Origin: Ruminococcaceae bacterium BL-6
GTDB taxonomy: Bacteria > Bacillota > Clostridia > Oscillospirales > Acutalibacteraceae
Length of the DNA stretch: 64,000 nucleotides
Direction of reading: 5' to 3'
Assembly (NCBI GenBank): GCA_902810075.1
Contig: LR778135.1
Coordinates: forward strand, 372,001 to 436,000
Shown here: positions 8,396-21,647 of the stretch, one piece after another
Layout: every line of letters starts with the position of its first letter
Numbering within the stretch: position 1 is the first letter of the stretch
The notes under the pieces: generated by a model
What the model was told of the DNA's origin: nothing
The model's database searches: none
The model's input: only the letters and a program-made list of their open reading frames with translations
Made by a program: the position numbers and the translations under genes

Positions 8396-9589
8396 ATGAA
8401 CGATTATTTAAAAAGAACCTGGGCGGAGATCAACCTTGACGCCCTGCGCCATAATTACGGGGTGATCCGCGCCTCCGTGCGCCCGCAGACGAAAATCTGC
8501 TGCGCGGTCAAGGCGGATGCATACGGCCACGGCGCCGAATTCGTGTCGCTGGAGCTGGAAAAAATAGGGGCCGACTGGTTTGCCGTCTCCAATCTGGAAG
8601 AGGCCATGCAGCTGCGCCGGTGCGGGGTTTCCCGCCCGATCCTGATCCTGGGCTACACGCCGCCGCAGATGGCGGGAAAGCTGCAAGAGATGGATATCTC
8701 CCAGACGATCCTTTCGTATGAATACGGCCGGGAGCTTTCCGCGTGCGCCGAGAAGGCCGGCGTTTCGGTGCGCGCCCACATCAAGCTCGACACCGGCATG
8801 AGCCGCATCGGCTTTCTGTACCAGGAGCCTTCCCGCGATGCCGGCGCGCTTCGGCAGATCGAAGAGGTCTGCCGGATGCCGGGCATTCTGGCCGAGGGGA
8901 TCTTCACGCATTTTGCGGTTTCCGACGAGGGAAAGGACGGGGAGGCGTTTACCCGGCGGCAGTACGCCTGCTTCCGGGAAGCCGTCGCCCGGCTGGAGCG
9001 GAGCGGCATCCGCTTTTCGATCCATCACTGTGCCAACAGCGGGGCGGTGATGGATTATCCCGAGCTGGATTTCGACATGGTGCGTCCCGGCATCATCCTG
9101 TACGGCCTGATGCCCTCGGACAAAATCCGCAGGACGCTCGATCTGGTTCCGGCCATGGAGCTGAAAACCGTGATCTCGCTTCTGAAAACTGTGGAGCCGG
9201 GAACGAGCGTCAGCTACGGCTGCGAATTCGTGACGAGCCGCAGAACGGTGCTCGCCACCGTGCCCATCGGCTATGCGGACGGGTACCCACGCCGCCTTCA
9301 CGACAGGGCCGACATGCTGGTGTGCGGGAAGCGCGCGCGGGTCGTGGGCCGCGTCTGTATGGACCAGCTGATGCTGGACGTGACGGATATCCCCGAAGCG
9401 AAGCCCGGCATGACCGTGACGGTCTGGGGCCGGGACGGCGGCGGGGAGATCGGCGTCGACGAGATCGCCGCGCTGGACGACACCATCAATTACGAGATGA
9501 TCTGCCTGGTCGGAAAGCGCGTCCCCCGCATTTTCCTGCGGGGCGGCAAGCCGGTGGGCCAGCTCAATTATATTTGCCCGGAAGAATAA
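8396..9589 (+). CDS. alr: Alanine racemase
   Basis: A PLP enzyme interconverting L- and D-alanine for peptidoglycan synthesis. It has 397 aa, the family norm. ATG at 8396 follows GGTGGAG (8386-8391); upstream in-frame codons lie within the promoter and are not used. The PLP lysine is Lys39 in CAVKADAYGHGA. SYGCEF, GYADGYPR and CMDQLMLDVT are typical of the C-terminal beta domain, with the catalytic Tyr expected there. It is flanked by its own promoter and a terminator, so it is probably monocistronic. Confidence 0.97.
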   Translation: MNDYLKRTWAEINLDALRHNYGVIRASVRPQTKICCAVKADAYGHGAEFVSLELEKIGADWFAVSNLEEAMQLRRCGVSRPILILGYTPPQMAGKLQEMDISQTILSYEYGRELSACAEKAGVSVRAHIKLDTGMSRIGFLYQEPSRDAGALRQIEEVCRMPGILAEGIFTHFAVSDEGKDGEAFTRRQYACFREAVARLERSGIRFSIHHCANSGAVMDYPELDFDMVRPGIILYGLMPSDKIRRTLDLVPAMELKTVISLLKTVEPGTSVSYGCEFVTSRRTVLATVPIGYADGYPRRLHDRADMLVCGKRARVVGRVCMDQLMLDVTDIPEAKPGMTVTVWGRDGGGEIGVDEIAALDDTINYEMICLVGKRVPRIFLRGGKPVGQLNYICPEE

Positions 9590-9590
9590 C

Positions 9591-9622
9591 AAAAAAGCTT
9601 TCGTTTTGCGAAAGCTTTTTTT
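9591..9622. terminator. Bidirectional terminator between alr and the cysteine desulfurase gene
   Basis: AAAAAAGCTTTCG pairs with CGAAAGCTTTTTT around a TTTTG loop, between convergent genes. Confidence 0.85.
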
Positions 9623-9637
9623 GAACGGCATGTCCGG

Positions 9638-10840
9638 TTATTCCGCCGCGCCCTTCGTTCCGCCCGCGCCGCAGGCGCTCCCTTTCCAGCGCGGGGATGT
9701 TTCCCGCAGGCGCGCGACCGCTTTCGGGAGGACTTCGAGAATATCGTCGACATCCTGTTCGGTGTTCTGGTCCCCGAGCGTCAGGCGCAGGGAGCCGCGA
9801 GCGGTTTCGCCCGAAAGACCCAGGGCGAGCAGGACGTGGCTGGGGTCGAGCGAGCCGGAGGTGCACGCGGAGCCGGAGGACGCGCAGATTCCCGCCTCAT
9901 CCAGCAGCAGCAGGAGCGCCTCGCCCTCGACGCCTTCGAAGCACAGGCTCACGTTGCCCGGCAGGCGGCGCTCCCGGTCGCCGTTCAGGCGGGAGTGCTC
10001 GATTTTCAGGGCGCCGCCGATCAGGCGGTCGCGCATCGCGCGCAGGCGGCGGCCCCGCTCATCCATCGAGGCACACGCCTCTTTGACGGCTTGGGCGAGC
10101 CCCACGATGCCGGCGACGTTCTCGGTGCCGGCGCGGCGGCCGCGCTCCTGCGCGCCGCCGTCGATCAGGTTCGGAAAGCGCAGCCCCCGGCGGATGTAGA
10201 GCGCGCCCACGCCTTTGGGGGCGTGCAGTTTGTGCCCGGAAAGGGAGAGCAGATCGATGTTCTGCTCCCCTGCGTCGATGGGGACGTTCCCGACGGCCTG
10301 TACCGCGTCGGTGTGGAAAACGACGCCGTGCTTCCGGCAGACGGCCCCGATTTCCGGGATCGGCTGAATCGTGCCGATCTCGTTGTTCGCGTACATCACG
10401 GTGACGAGGGCGGTGTCCGGCCGAAGGGCGGCCTCCACCTCCTGCGGGCGCACGAGGCCGTCCCCGTGCACGCCGAGATAGGTGACCTCAAATCCTTCCT
10501 GTTCCAGCGCGGCGGCGCTGTGCAGCACCGCGTGGTGCTCGAACCGGGTCGTCACAATGTGCTTTTTTCCTTCGCCGGACATCGCCCGCGCGACGCCCTT
10601 GATTGCCCAGTTGTCCGATTCGCTTCCGCCGGAGGTGAAAAAGATTTCGCCCGGCCGCGCGCCGAGGCAGTCCGCGACATCCGCCCGGGCAAGCTCCAGG
10701 GCCTTTTTGGCCTCCCGCCCCGCCGAGTAAAGGCTGGAGGCGTTCCCGAAATATTTTGTGTAATACGGCAGCATGGCCTCCAGCACCGTTTTGGAAACCG
10801 GCGTGGTGGCGGCGTTGTCCGCATAGATCAAGCGTTTCAA
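9638..10840 (-). CDS. Cysteine desulfurase, NifS/IscS type
   Basis: It moves sulfur from cysteine to a protein persulfide for Fe-S clusters, thiolated tRNA or other sulfur carriers. The 400-aa protein starts with TTG at 10840, with AAAGGA about 8 nt upstream. [16 protein letters not shown] is the usual N-terminus. PLP Lys is in [14 protein letters not shown] (near residue 204) and the persulfide Cys is in [17 protein letters not shown], the flexible IscS/NifS class I loop. No IscU or tRNA thiolase lies beside it, so the sulfur acceptor is unknown. It is followed upstream on the same strand by RNase HI. Confidence 0.94.
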   Translation of the reverse strand: MKRLIYADNAATTPVSKTVLEAMLPYYTKYFGNASSLYSAGREAKKALELARADVADCLGARPGEIFFTSGGSESDNWAIKGVARAMSGEGKKHIVTTRFEHHAVLHSAAALEQEGFEVTYLGVHGDGLVRPQEVEAALRPDTALVTVMYANNEIGTIQPIPEIGAVCRKHGVVFHTDAVQAVGNVPIDAGEQNIDLLSLSGHKLHAPKGVGALYIRRGLRFPNLIDGGAQERGRRAGTENVAGIVGLAQAVKEACASMDERGRRLRAMRDRLIGGALKIEHSRLNGDRERRLPGNVSLCFEGVEGEALLLLLDEAGICASSGSACTSGSLDPSHVLLALGLSGETARGSLRLTLGDQNTEQDVDDILEVLPKAVARLRETSPRWKGSACGAGGTKGAAE

Positions 10841-10879
10841 TTTCCTTTTCCTTTCGTCTGCCGCCGAAAAGCGGCGGCG

Positions 10880-11320
10880 CTATGACTTGTTCTTTTCCGC
10901 CGCGGCCACGGCAAGGCGGTCGCAGCGCTCGTTTTCCGGGTGGCCGTCGTGCCCGCGCACCCAGGCGACCGTCACGCGGTGAACCGTCAGCAGCTCCAGC
11001 AGGCGTTCCCACAGGTCGCTGTTCAGCGCGGGTTTTTTGTCGGCCTTGCGCCAGCCGTTCCGTTTCCAGCTTTTGGCCCAGCCCTTTTCGATGGCGTCGC
11101 ACACATAGCGCGAATCGCTGCAAAGCGTGACCTCGCACGGCTCTTTCAGAAGGCTGAGCGCCTCGATGACCGCGCGCAGCTCCATCCGGTTGTTCGTCGT
11201 CTGCGCTTCGCCGCCGCTGATTTCCTTTTCCCGGCCCTGATACCGCAGGATCGCCCCCCAGCCACCAGGCCCGGGGTTGCCCTGACAGGCGCCGTCCGTA
11301 AAAATCTGTACCTGTTTCAT
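10880..11320 (-). CDS. rnhA: Ribonuclease HI
   Basis: It cleaves RNA in RNA/DNA hybrids. The protein is 146 aa from ATG at 11320 (GGTGGC upstream); a frame to 11431 is open but unlikely coding. The four acidic metal ligands are visible: Asp in [16 protein letters not shown], Glu in [12 protein letters not shown], Asp in LCSDSRYV and Asp in [10 protein letters not shown]. The basic handle region ([18 protein letters not shown]) is present, as in E. coli type RNase HI. It lies 39 nt upstream of the cysteine desulfurase gene on the same strand and may be cotranscribed. Confidence 0.95.
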   Translation of the reverse strand: MKQVQIFTDGACQGNPGPGGWGAILRYQGREKEISGGEAQTTNNRMELRAVIEALSLLKEPCEVTLCSDSRYVCDAIEKGWAKSWKRNGWRKADKKPALNSDLWERLLELLTVHRVTVAWVRGHDGHPENERCDRLAVAAAEKNKS

Positions 11321-11579
11321 CGTGAAGCCACCGTTCGTTCGTTTTTGTTCCGTTTTGGATGATCGGATGCGTATGGAGTAGGCCGAAAGCCGGAAAGGCC
11401 TCAAGATAAATTTTCCGGGCGGCCGCACCACAGACTTATTATAGCAGGGTCCCCGGCTTCCCGCAACAAAATGCCGGGAAAGCCTCTTTTCTTTTTCAAA
11501 TTCGCCCGGAACGGTTTAACCCCGCCGAAACAGGGGAATGATACGGAAAACAAAAGAATTCCGGGCGGCTTTGCCAAGC

Positions 11580-11608
11580 TTGACATTAAACTTTATTAAA
11601 GGTACAAT
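11580..11608 (+). promoter_or_regulatory. Strong promoter of the rnj gene
   Basis: Consensus TTGACA (11580-11585), 17 bp, TACAAT (11603-11608). The start codon is 212 nt downstream. Confidence 0.85.
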
Positions 11609-11614
11609 TATAAT

Positions 11615-11820
11615 ATATTTGCCGCTCTCTCCGCCCGCCGCGGGCGGCCGGGCGGATTTTATAAAAAACCAGTCAGATTTCGCGCTGTGAACGCGATGAA
11701 AATAGAAAGAAAAACTGGATATATCCATGAGTATTTTTGCATAAAAAGCAAAGCCTGTCGGCACCGTTTGCATACAGGCTGTGAGTGGTTGTGTCCTCAT
11801 ACAAAAATGGAGGTTATTTT
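11615..11820 (+). promoter_or_regulatory. Long structured leader of rnj
   Basis: About 205 nt of untranslated leader with a GC-rich hairpin near 11631-11656 (CCGCCCG/CGGGCGG) and a second stem AGCCTGT (11752-11758) / ACAGGCT (11773-11779). No T tract follows, so these are not plain terminators. They could mediate autoregulated processing of the RNase J message. The rest of the 11321-11579 spacer holds no gene that I can see. Confidence 0.4.
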
Positions 11821-13806
11821 GTGACGGAAAAAATGAATAAGAACCAGCCTGACGGCACCGCGGAAAAGCAGGGCGGCCTGTACGGAAAAGTGACCGCCCG
11901 CAGGCATCCGGCAAAGGCGCAGAACGAGGCGGGGAAAACGCCGGAGCAGCCCGAGAGGGCTCTGGCATCCCCAGAGAGGCAGGAGGAAAGGCCCGCGGCA
12001 AAGCCGGCCCATCAGCCGAGAGGCGCCAGAAGCAGGACGCGCGGCCCGCAAGGGGCGAAAAAGGCCCCTGCGGCGCCCGTGCTGCAGGCGGAGGCGGCGC
12101 CGAAAAAGCAGACGCGCCGCCGCACGAAAACCGGCGCGCACAAGGCGAAGCCATCCATCAAGGTGTATTTTCTGGGCGGCCTCAACGAGATCGGCAAGAA
12201 CTTCACCCTGTTCGAGTGCGAAGATGACATGGTCATCGTCGACTGCGGCATGGCTTTCCCCGACGGGGATATGCTCGGCGTCGACCTCGTGATCCCGGAT
12301 TTTACGTTTGTGGAGCGTAACGTGGACAAGATCCGCGGCATTGTGCTAACCCACGGGCACGAGGACCACATCGGCTCCCTGCCGTTCCTGCTCAAGCGAG
12401 TGAACCTGCCCGTCTACGGCACCTCGCTGACGCTCGGCCTTGTGGAGGGGAAGCTGAAGGAGCACAACCTGAGCGGGAGGGTGAAGCTCCATGTGGTGAA
12501 GCCCGGCGACACGGTGCAGCTCGGCTGCATGGCGGTGGAATTCATCCATGTGAACCACTCGATTTCCGACGCGGTCGGCCTCGCGATCCATTCCCCCGCG
12601 GGCACGGTCGTGCATACGGGCGACTTTAAAATCGACTGCACTCCCACCCAGGGAAAAATGATCGATCTCGCCCGTTTCGCGGAGCTCGGGAAAGAGGGCG
12701 TTCTGGCCCTTTTCGCCGATTCCACCAATGCCGAGCGCCCCGGCTACACCAAAACGGAGCGCACGGTCAACACGACATTTGAAAATCTGTTCGCGCGCGC
12801 GGAAAACAGCCGCATCATCATCGCGACGTTCGCGTCGAACATCAGCCGCGTCCAGCAGATCATCAACTGCGCCGTGAAATTCGGGCGCAAGGTGGCGCTT
12901 TCCGGGCGCAGCATGGTCAACGTGATGGGCATCGCCGTGGAGCTCGGGTACCTGGATGTTCCGGACGGCGTCCTGATCGACATCGATATGATCAAGCGGT
13001 ACCCGAAGGACAAGATCGTGCTGGTCACGACGGGCAGCCAGGGCGAGCCGATGTCCGCCCTGACGCGCATGGCCTTCGCCGACCACCGCAAGGTGGAGGT
13101 CGGCCCGGGCGACGTCATCATCATCTCCGCAAGGCCGATCCCCGGCAACGAAAAGACGGTGGGCACCGTGGTGGACGAACTGATGAAGCGCGGCTGCGAA
13201 GTCGTGTACGAATCCATGTACGAGGTCCACGTTTCCGGCCATGCCTGCCAGGAAGAGCTGAAAATCATGCAGGGGATCACGAAGCCCAAGTATTTCATCC
13301 CCGTCCACGGCGAGCAGAAGCATCTGCGCAAGCACGCAAGGCTCGCCCAGGCCATGGGGATGGACCCTAAGAATATTTATATCGGCGATATCGGAGACGT
13401 GCTGGAGATCAACCAGGACTACATGCGCCAGCTTCCCAGCGTCCCGGCAGGCCGCGTCCTTGTGGACGGCCTCGGCGTCGGCGATGTCGGCAGCATCGTG
13501 CTGCGCGACAGGAAGCACCTGGGCGAAGACGGCCTGATCGTGGTCGTCTGCACGCTGGACGCGAAAAGCGGCCACGTCGTTTCCGGGCCGGATGTGGTTT
13601 CGCGCGGCTTTGTCTATGTGCGCGAGTCCGAAAGCCTGATGGACGAGGTCAAAAAGCTGGCCTGTTCCGTGCTGGAAAACAGCGCGGACGGCCATGTGCA
13701 CGACTGGGGCATGCTGAAGACCCGCCTGAAGGATGAGCTGTCCCGCCTTCTGTACGACAAAACAAGGCGCAGCCCGATGATCCTTCCGATCCTTATGGAA
13801 ATCTGA
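11821..13806 (+). CDS. rnj: Ribonuclease J with a long basic N-terminal extension
   Basis: A metallo-beta-lactamase/beta-CASP exo- and endoribonuclease for mRNA decay and rRNA maturation. GTG at 11821 has GGAGG 7 nt upstream, giving 661 aa. Residues 1-~110 form a low-complexity Lys/Arg/Ala/Pro extension absent from Bacillus RNase J. The core starts at KVYFLGGLNEIGKN. The metal motif is LTHGHEDHIGSLP and HTGDFKID gives a further ligand; a C-terminal domain completes the protein. The extension may bind RNA or partner proteins. It precedes gdpP by 28 nt and probably heads an operon. Confidence 0.95.
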   Translation: MTEKMNKNQPDGTAEKQGGLYGKVTARRHPAKAQNEAGKTPEQPERALASPERQEERPAAKPAHQPRGARSRTRGPQGAKKAPAAPVLQAEAAPKKQTRRRTKTGAHKAKPSIKVYFLGGLNEIGKNFTLFECEDDMVIVDCGMAFPDGDMLGVDLVIPDFTFVERNVDKIRGIVLTHGHEDHIGSLPFLLKRVNLPVYGTSLTLGLVEGKLKEHNLSGRVKLHVVKPGDTVQLGCMAVEFIHVNHSISDAVGLAIHSPAGTVVHTGDFKIDCTPTQGKMIDLARFAELGKEGVLALFADSTNAERPGYTKTERTVNTTFENLFARAENSRIIIATFASNISRVQQIINCAVKFGRKVALSGRSMVNVMGIAVELGYLDVPDGVLIDIDMIKRYPKDKIVLVTTGSQGEPMSALTRMAFADHRKVEVGPGDVIIISARPIPGNEKTVGTVVDELMKRGCEVVYESMYEVHVSGHACQEELKIMQGITKPKYFIPVHGEQKHLRKHARLAQAMGMDPKNIYIGDIGDVLEINQDYMRQLPSVPAGRVLVDGLGVGDVGSIVLRDRKHLGEDGLIVVVCTLDAKSGHVVSGPDVVSRGFVYVRESESLMDEVKKLACSVLENSADGHVHDWGMLKTRLKDELSRLLYDKTRRSPMILPILMEI

Positions 13807-13834
13807 TGGAAATCTGACCAAAGGAGAAATGAAG

Positions 13835-15823
13835 TTGAAACGGAAAATATGGGTGGCTTCTCCCGTGTTTTATGTCATTGCGGCGGTCATGCTTTTTATG
13901 GCGGGCCTCAGCTGGTTCTGGAACAGCGCGATTTTTTACGCGGAGCTGTCCCTGGCCGTTCTGGCGTTCGTCGCGGTGACGATGGCCAATATGCATTTCA
14001 GGCTGTATGTGAATACGGCGGTGAAGAGCGCCCGGAAAATTCTTTCGCCGGAGGATTACCGCGCCCTGGAGCAATTCGTCCTGCCGGCCGTGCTGGTGGG
14101 GAATTCGGGCGACATCATCTGGGCGAACTCCGGATTTTTCAGCGGGGTCAGCCACGGCAAAGAATGCCGCGGGGAGAATATCGCCCGCTTCCTTTCCCCG
14201 AAAACGCTGGAACAGGTGGCGGATTCCGCCGGCGCCGACGTGGAAGCGGAAGGCCGGCAGTACACCGTTTACGCCGCCTCCACAAAGAACGGGAAAATCC
14301 TGTACTTTGTGGACAATACATATTATAAGCAGATCAGCCTGGAGCACAGCCGCAGACAGCCGGTCATCGCGCTGGTGACGTTCGACAACCGCGAGGAGCT
14401 GGCGAGCGACACCAGCGGCGAGGAGGACGCCCGCATCACGGCGCAGGTGGAAGAGCTGCTGCGGAACTGGGCGCAGGGCATGGACGGCTTTCTGAAAAAG
14501 CTCAGCGGCGGGCGCTATCTGGTGCTCACCGACGAATCCCATCTGCGGGCGGCGATGGAAAAGCGGTTCGAGGTGCTCGACACCGTGCGCACCGTAAAAA
14601 ACAGCGACGGCCGCAGCGCCACCGTTTCCATCGGCGTCGGGCGCGGCGCGCGGAGCTTCGCGGACGGCGAGCTCTGGGCCCGCCAGGCGCTGGACATGGC
14701 GCTCGGGCGCGGCGGAGACCAGGTCGCCGTCAAGCAGCAGGACGGCTCGTATGAATTTTTCGGCGGCCTGTCGAAGGGCGTGGAAAAGCGCGACAAGGTG
14801 CGCACCCGCATCATCGCGGCGACGCTGAGCGACCACATCCGCGAAAGCGACAACATCCTGATCATGGGACACAAGTTTTCCGACTTGGATTCTGTCGGCG
14901 CGGCGGTCGGCATGTGGAGCGTCGTGACGAGGGGCCTGCACAAGCCGGCCTTCGTGGTCGTCAACAGGGCGCAGAGCCTTGCGGCGCCCGTCATCAGCAG
15001 CATTCAGGATTCCGTCCCCGAAGAGCCGGTGTTCCTGAGCCCGTCGGAAGCGCTGGCGACGGTTTCCCCGAAAAGCCTTCTGATCGTCGTGGACACTCAT
15101 TCGCAGGACTTTGTGGAAAGCGAAGAGCTGCTTTCGGCCGTCGCCCGCGTGGTGGTCATCGACCACCACCGCATGATGGTCAAGCACATCAGCAACGCGA
15201 TCGTGTTTTATCACGAGCCTTATGCCAGCTCGGCGTGCGAGCTTGTCACGGAGCTGATCCAGTATATCGGCGACAAGGCCATCGGCCGTCTGGAAGCCGA
15301 GGCGCTTCTGGCGGGGATCATGCTGGACACGAAAGGCTTTGTGCTGAAAACGGGCGTGCGCACGTTCGAAGCCGCCGCGTACCTGCGCCGCAGGGGCGCC
15401 GATACGGTGGAGGTCAAGCGCCTGTTCTCCAATAATATCGAGACCTATAAGACAAAATATCAGTTGATTTCCAGCGCGGAAATCTATAAGGGATGCGCGA
15501 TCGCTTGCGCGGAGGAGGAGATCGACGGGATCCGCGTCGCCGCGGCGCAGGCCGCCGACGAGCTGCTGTCCATCCAGGGCGTCAGCGCGTCGTTCGTCAT
15601 CTACCCCACAGGGAGCGAGATGAATATTTCGGCGCGCTCGATGGGCGACGTCAACGTCCAGGTCATCATGGAGGTGATCGGCGGGGGCGGGCACCTCACC
15701 ATGGCCGCCGCCCAGATGAAGGGCGCCACCACAAAGCAGGCGCGCCAGAAGCTGATCTCCATTCTGGATGAAAATCTTTCCAAAGCCAGTAAAATGCCGG
15801 TTTCGGCACAGCCAAACAAATAA
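13835..15823 (+). CDS. gdpP: Cyclic-di-AMP phosphodiesterase GdpP (DHH/DHHA1 family)
   Basis: It hydrolyses c-di-AMP, controlling cell wall and potassium homeostasis. Order: two N-terminal membrane helices (about residues 8-50), a PAS-like domain, a degenerate GGDEF domain (LSGGRYLVL in place of GGDEF), and DHH/DHHA1 domains with [27 protein letters not shown] and [12 protein letters not shown]. Start choice: an ATG at 13829 lies only 2 nt after AGGAG, so TTG at 13835, 8 nt after it, is the better start (662 aa). The gdpP-rplI-dnaB order is conserved in Firmicutes. Confidence 0.95.
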   Translation: MKRKIWVASPVFYVIAAVMLFMAGLSWFWNSAIFYAELSLAVLAFVAVTMANMHFRLYVNTAVKSARKILSPEDYRALEQFVLPAVLVGNSGDIIWANSGFFSGVSHGKECRGENIARFLSPKTLEQVADSAGADVEAEGRQYTVYAASTKNGKILYFVDNTYYKQISLEHSRRQPVIALVTFDNREELASDTSGEEDARITAQVEELLRNWAQGMDGFLKKLSGGRYLVLTDESHLRAAMEKRFEVLDTVRTVKNSDGRSATVSIGVGRGARSFADGELWARQALDMALGRGGDQVAVKQQDGSYEFFGGLSKGVEKRDKVRTRIIAATLSDHIRESDNILIMGHKFSDLDSVGAAVGMWSVVTRGLHKPAFVVVNRAQSLAAPVISSIQDSVPEEPVFLSPSEALATVSPKSLLIVVDTHSQDFVESEELLSAVARVVVIDHHRMMVKHISNAIVFYHEPYASSACELVTELIQYIGDKAIGRLEAEALLAGIMLDTKGFVLKTGVRTFEAAAYLRRRGADTVEVKRLFSNNIETYKTKYQLISSAEIYKGCAIACAEEEIDGIRVAAAQAADELLSIQGVSASFVIYPTGSEMNISARSMGDVNVQVIMEVIGGGGHLTMAAAQMKGATTKQARQKLISILDENLSKASKMPVSAQPNK

Positions 15824-15854
15824 AAAGCAACAAAAAAGACGGAGGAAATTCTCA

Positions 15855-16307
15855 ATGAAGGTAATTTTGCTTGAAGACGTGAAGGGGAGCGGCAGCAAAG
15901 GCGAGCTCATCAATGTTTCGGACGGCTACGCCAGAAACTACCTGTTTCCCCGCAAGCTTGCGAAACAGGCGGACGCGCAGGCGATGAATGAACTGAAGAA
16001 CGCCGAGGCCGCAAAGGAATTCAAAATCCGCACCGAAATCGAGAATGCGAAGAAAACCGCGGAAAAGATCAACGGGAAAAGCGTGAAGCTTTCCGCCACC
16101 GCGGGCCAGGGCGGCCGCCTGTTCGGCTCCGTCACCGCCAAGGAGATCGCCGAAGAGATCAAAAATCAGTACGGCGTGGAGCTGGATAAGCGGAAGATCG
16201 ACCTTTCGGCGGATATCAAGGCGTTCGGCACCTATGAATGCGAGGTCAGGCTGTATCCGGGCATTTCCGCCAAGATTTACGCCGTAGTGGGCGAAAAGCA
16301 GGCATAA
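15855..16307 (+). CDS. rplI: 50S ribosomal protein L9
   Basis: 150 aa, starting [19 protein letters not shown] at ATG 15855 with GGAGGA 8 nt upstream. The N-terminal L9 signature ([16 protein letters not shown]) and the lysine-rich connecting helix are clear. It lies between gdpP and dnaB, the normal Firmicutes context. Confidence 0.98.
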   Translation: MKVILLEDVKGSGSKGELINVSDGYARNYLFPRKLAKQADAQAMNELKNAEAAKEFKIRTEIENAKKTAEKINGKSVKLSATAGQGGRLFGSVTAKEIAEEIKNQYGVELDKRKIDLSADIKAFGTYECEVRLYPGISAKIYAVVGEKQA

Positions 16308-16338
16308 CGGGCCGCACAGCGGCGGAGGAGGGGACGAC

Positions 16339-17692
<1,354 letters not shown>

Positions 17693-17703
<11 letters not shown>

Positions 17704-19081
17704 AAACGGCGCGAAAGGCGTTCCCCCGGCGGAAGAGGAGATCCGCCGCGCGCTCGGCCGGTACCGGATGCTCGAGGGGGCGGGCCGCGTCGTCGTCGGG
17801 CTTTCCGGCGGCGCGGATTCCATGACGCTCACCCATTTTCTGCTGCGCGCCGGCGTCCCGCTTCTGGCGGCCCACGTCAACCACGGGCTGCGCGGGCGCG
17901 ACGCCGACGGGGACGAGCGGTTCGTGCGCTCCTGGTGCGCCGGGAACGGCGTGGAGCTGCGCGTGCTGCGCGCGGATGTGAAAAAGATCGCCGGGCAGAC
18001 GGGCGCGGGGCTGGAGGAATGCGGCCGCCGCGTGCGGTACCGTTTTCTGGAATCCCTGTGCGGGAAAAACGACAGGATCGCGACGGCGCACACTCTTTCG
18101 GACTGCGCCGAGACGGTGCTGCTGAACCTGACCCGCGGCTGCGGGGTGAAGGGCCTTTCCGGCATTCCGCCGGTGCGCGGCCGCATCATCCGCCCGCTGA
18201 TCGGCGTCACGCGCGCGCAGGTCGAGGAGTACTGCGCGTTCTACGGCCTTCCCTATGTCACGGACCGCACGAATTTCAGCCGGGAATACGCCCGCAACCG
18301 CATCCGGCTCGATGTGGTGCCCGTGCTCAAGGGAATCAACCCCGCTTTCGAGCAGGCGGTTTCGCGCATGACGCGCCTTGCCGCCGCGGACGACGCGCTC
18401 CTGTCCGGGCTCGCGCGGGAGAAGCTTTCCGCCGCGAAGCGTGGGGAAGGCTACTGTGCGCGGGAGCTCGCGCGCCTGCCCCAGCCGCTTGTGACCCGCG
18501 CCGCCGCGCTTGCCGCGCACGACGCGGGCTATACCGATTACAGCGCCGAACATATCTGCGCCGCCGCCGCAATCCTGCGGGCCGGCCGCGGCTCCGTCAC
18601 CGCGCCGGGCGGCCTCGTTTTCCGGGTGGAGGGCGGGCTTTTTTTTATCGGAGAGGCCCCGCCCCCGCAAAAAGAGTGGATGACTCCGGTACAATTCCCC
18701 AAAACCTTGACAGAAGACGGACGAGAGGTCATAATAAAGTTGATCAGCGGGGAAGAATATCAAAAAAACAGTAATAAATTTCACAATTTGTTATTTTATA
18801 ATGCAGTGAATTATGATACAATAAAAAATAATTCTATTTTCCGCAATCGGCGGTCAGGCGACCGCTTCCGCCCCGCGGGGTTCGACGGCACCAAAAGCCT
18901 GAAAAAACTTCTGAATGAAAAAAAGATTCCCCCCTCCCGGCGCAGCAGGCTTCTGCTGCTGGAAAGCGGCGGCGAGATCCTCTGGATCGAAGGGATCGGC
19001 GCGTCGCAGAAAGCGCGGGCGGACGGGGAAACCGATCCCATAGCGTTAATCATCATAAGGAGTGCAGTCAATGACAAGTGA
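17693..19081 (+). CDS. tilS: tRNA(Ile) lysidine synthetase
   Basis: It modifies the CAT anticodon of tRNA-Ile2 with lysine. GTG at 17693, inside the dnaB 3' end, has AGGAGG 7 nt upstream; the product is 462 aa. The PP-loop ATP motif is VVVGLSGGADSMTLTH. The C-terminal TilS domain includes NRRSGDRFRP. An AT-rich patch at about 18770-18845 within an otherwise GC-rich gene still fits the family. The stop overlaps hpt by 11 nt. Confidence 0.95.
18707..18735 (+). promoter_or_regulatory. Internal promoter in tilS, for hpt-ftsH
   Basis: TTGACA (18707-18712), 17 bp, CATAAT (18730-18735), inside the tilS coding sequence about 340 nt before hpt. It would allow separate expression of hpt and ftsH. Confidence 0.55.
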
Positions 19082-19610
19082 TATCAAAGAGGTTCTGTTC
19101 AGCGAGGAGCGGCTGAAACAGATCGTTCACAAGCTCGGGGCGCAGATCAGCAAAGACTATGAGGGCAAAAACCTGCTGATGGTCAGCGTGCTGAAAGGTT
19201 CCGTGGTGTTTATGGCGGATCTGATGCGCGCCATCACCGTGCCCTGCCGCATCGATTTCATGGCGGTGTCGAGCTACGGCTCGGGGGTGAAGTCCTCGGG
19301 CGTCGTCAAAATTGCGAAGGATCTGGACATCCCCCTCGCCGGCTACGACCTTTTGGTGGTGGAGGACATTTTGGACAGCGGCATCACCTTGAGTTACATA
19401 CTTGAGCTTTTGCATTCGCGTTCGCCCAAAAGCGTCAAGGTTTGCACTTTATTTGATAAGCCCGACAGGCGGACCGCCGACATTACCCCCGATTATTCCG
19501 GGACGATCGTCCCGGACGAGTTTATTGTCGGCTACGGCCTGGATTACGATGAAAGATACAGGAATCTTCCCTTCGTGGGAATTTTGAAACCGGAAATCTA
19601 CGGCGGGTAG
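19071..19610 (+). CDS. hpt: Hypoxanthine phosphoribosyltransferase
   Basis: It salvages hypoxanthine and guanine to IMP and GMP with PRPP. It has 179 aa. ATG at 19071 has AAGGAG 8 nt upstream; the three in-frame codons before it are not needed. The PRPP loop is VVEDILDSGITLSYI and the C-terminal YRNLPFVGIL is usual. The tilS-hpt-ftsH order is conserved in Firmicutes. Confidence 0.97.
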   Translation: MTSDIKEVLFSEERLKQIVHKLGAQISKDYEGKNLLMVSVLKGSVVFMADLMRAITVPCRIDFMAVSSYGSGVKSSGVVKIAKDLDIPLAGYDLLVVEDILDSGITLSYILELLHSRSPKSVKVCTLFDKPDRRTADITPDYSGTIVPDEFIVGYGLDYDERYRNLPFVGILKPEIYGG

Positions 19611-19650
19611 ACAGGCCGAATGCATAATGGATGCAGAGGAGTGAACTCAT

Positions 19651-21543
<1,893 letters not shown>

Positions 21544-21647
21544 AAGAAGAGTCCCGGCAAGAAGAATAATGTTTGGAGAAGGGGGAAATGTTACCGTTGC
21601 ATTTCCTTTTTTTCGGCTTGCTTCACATCTTTTCCAGGAGGAAGAAT

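Noticed and set aside
13793..15913. A 706-codon minus-strand frame over gdpP
   Set aside because: Antisense shadow of a convincingly coding gene; no motif.
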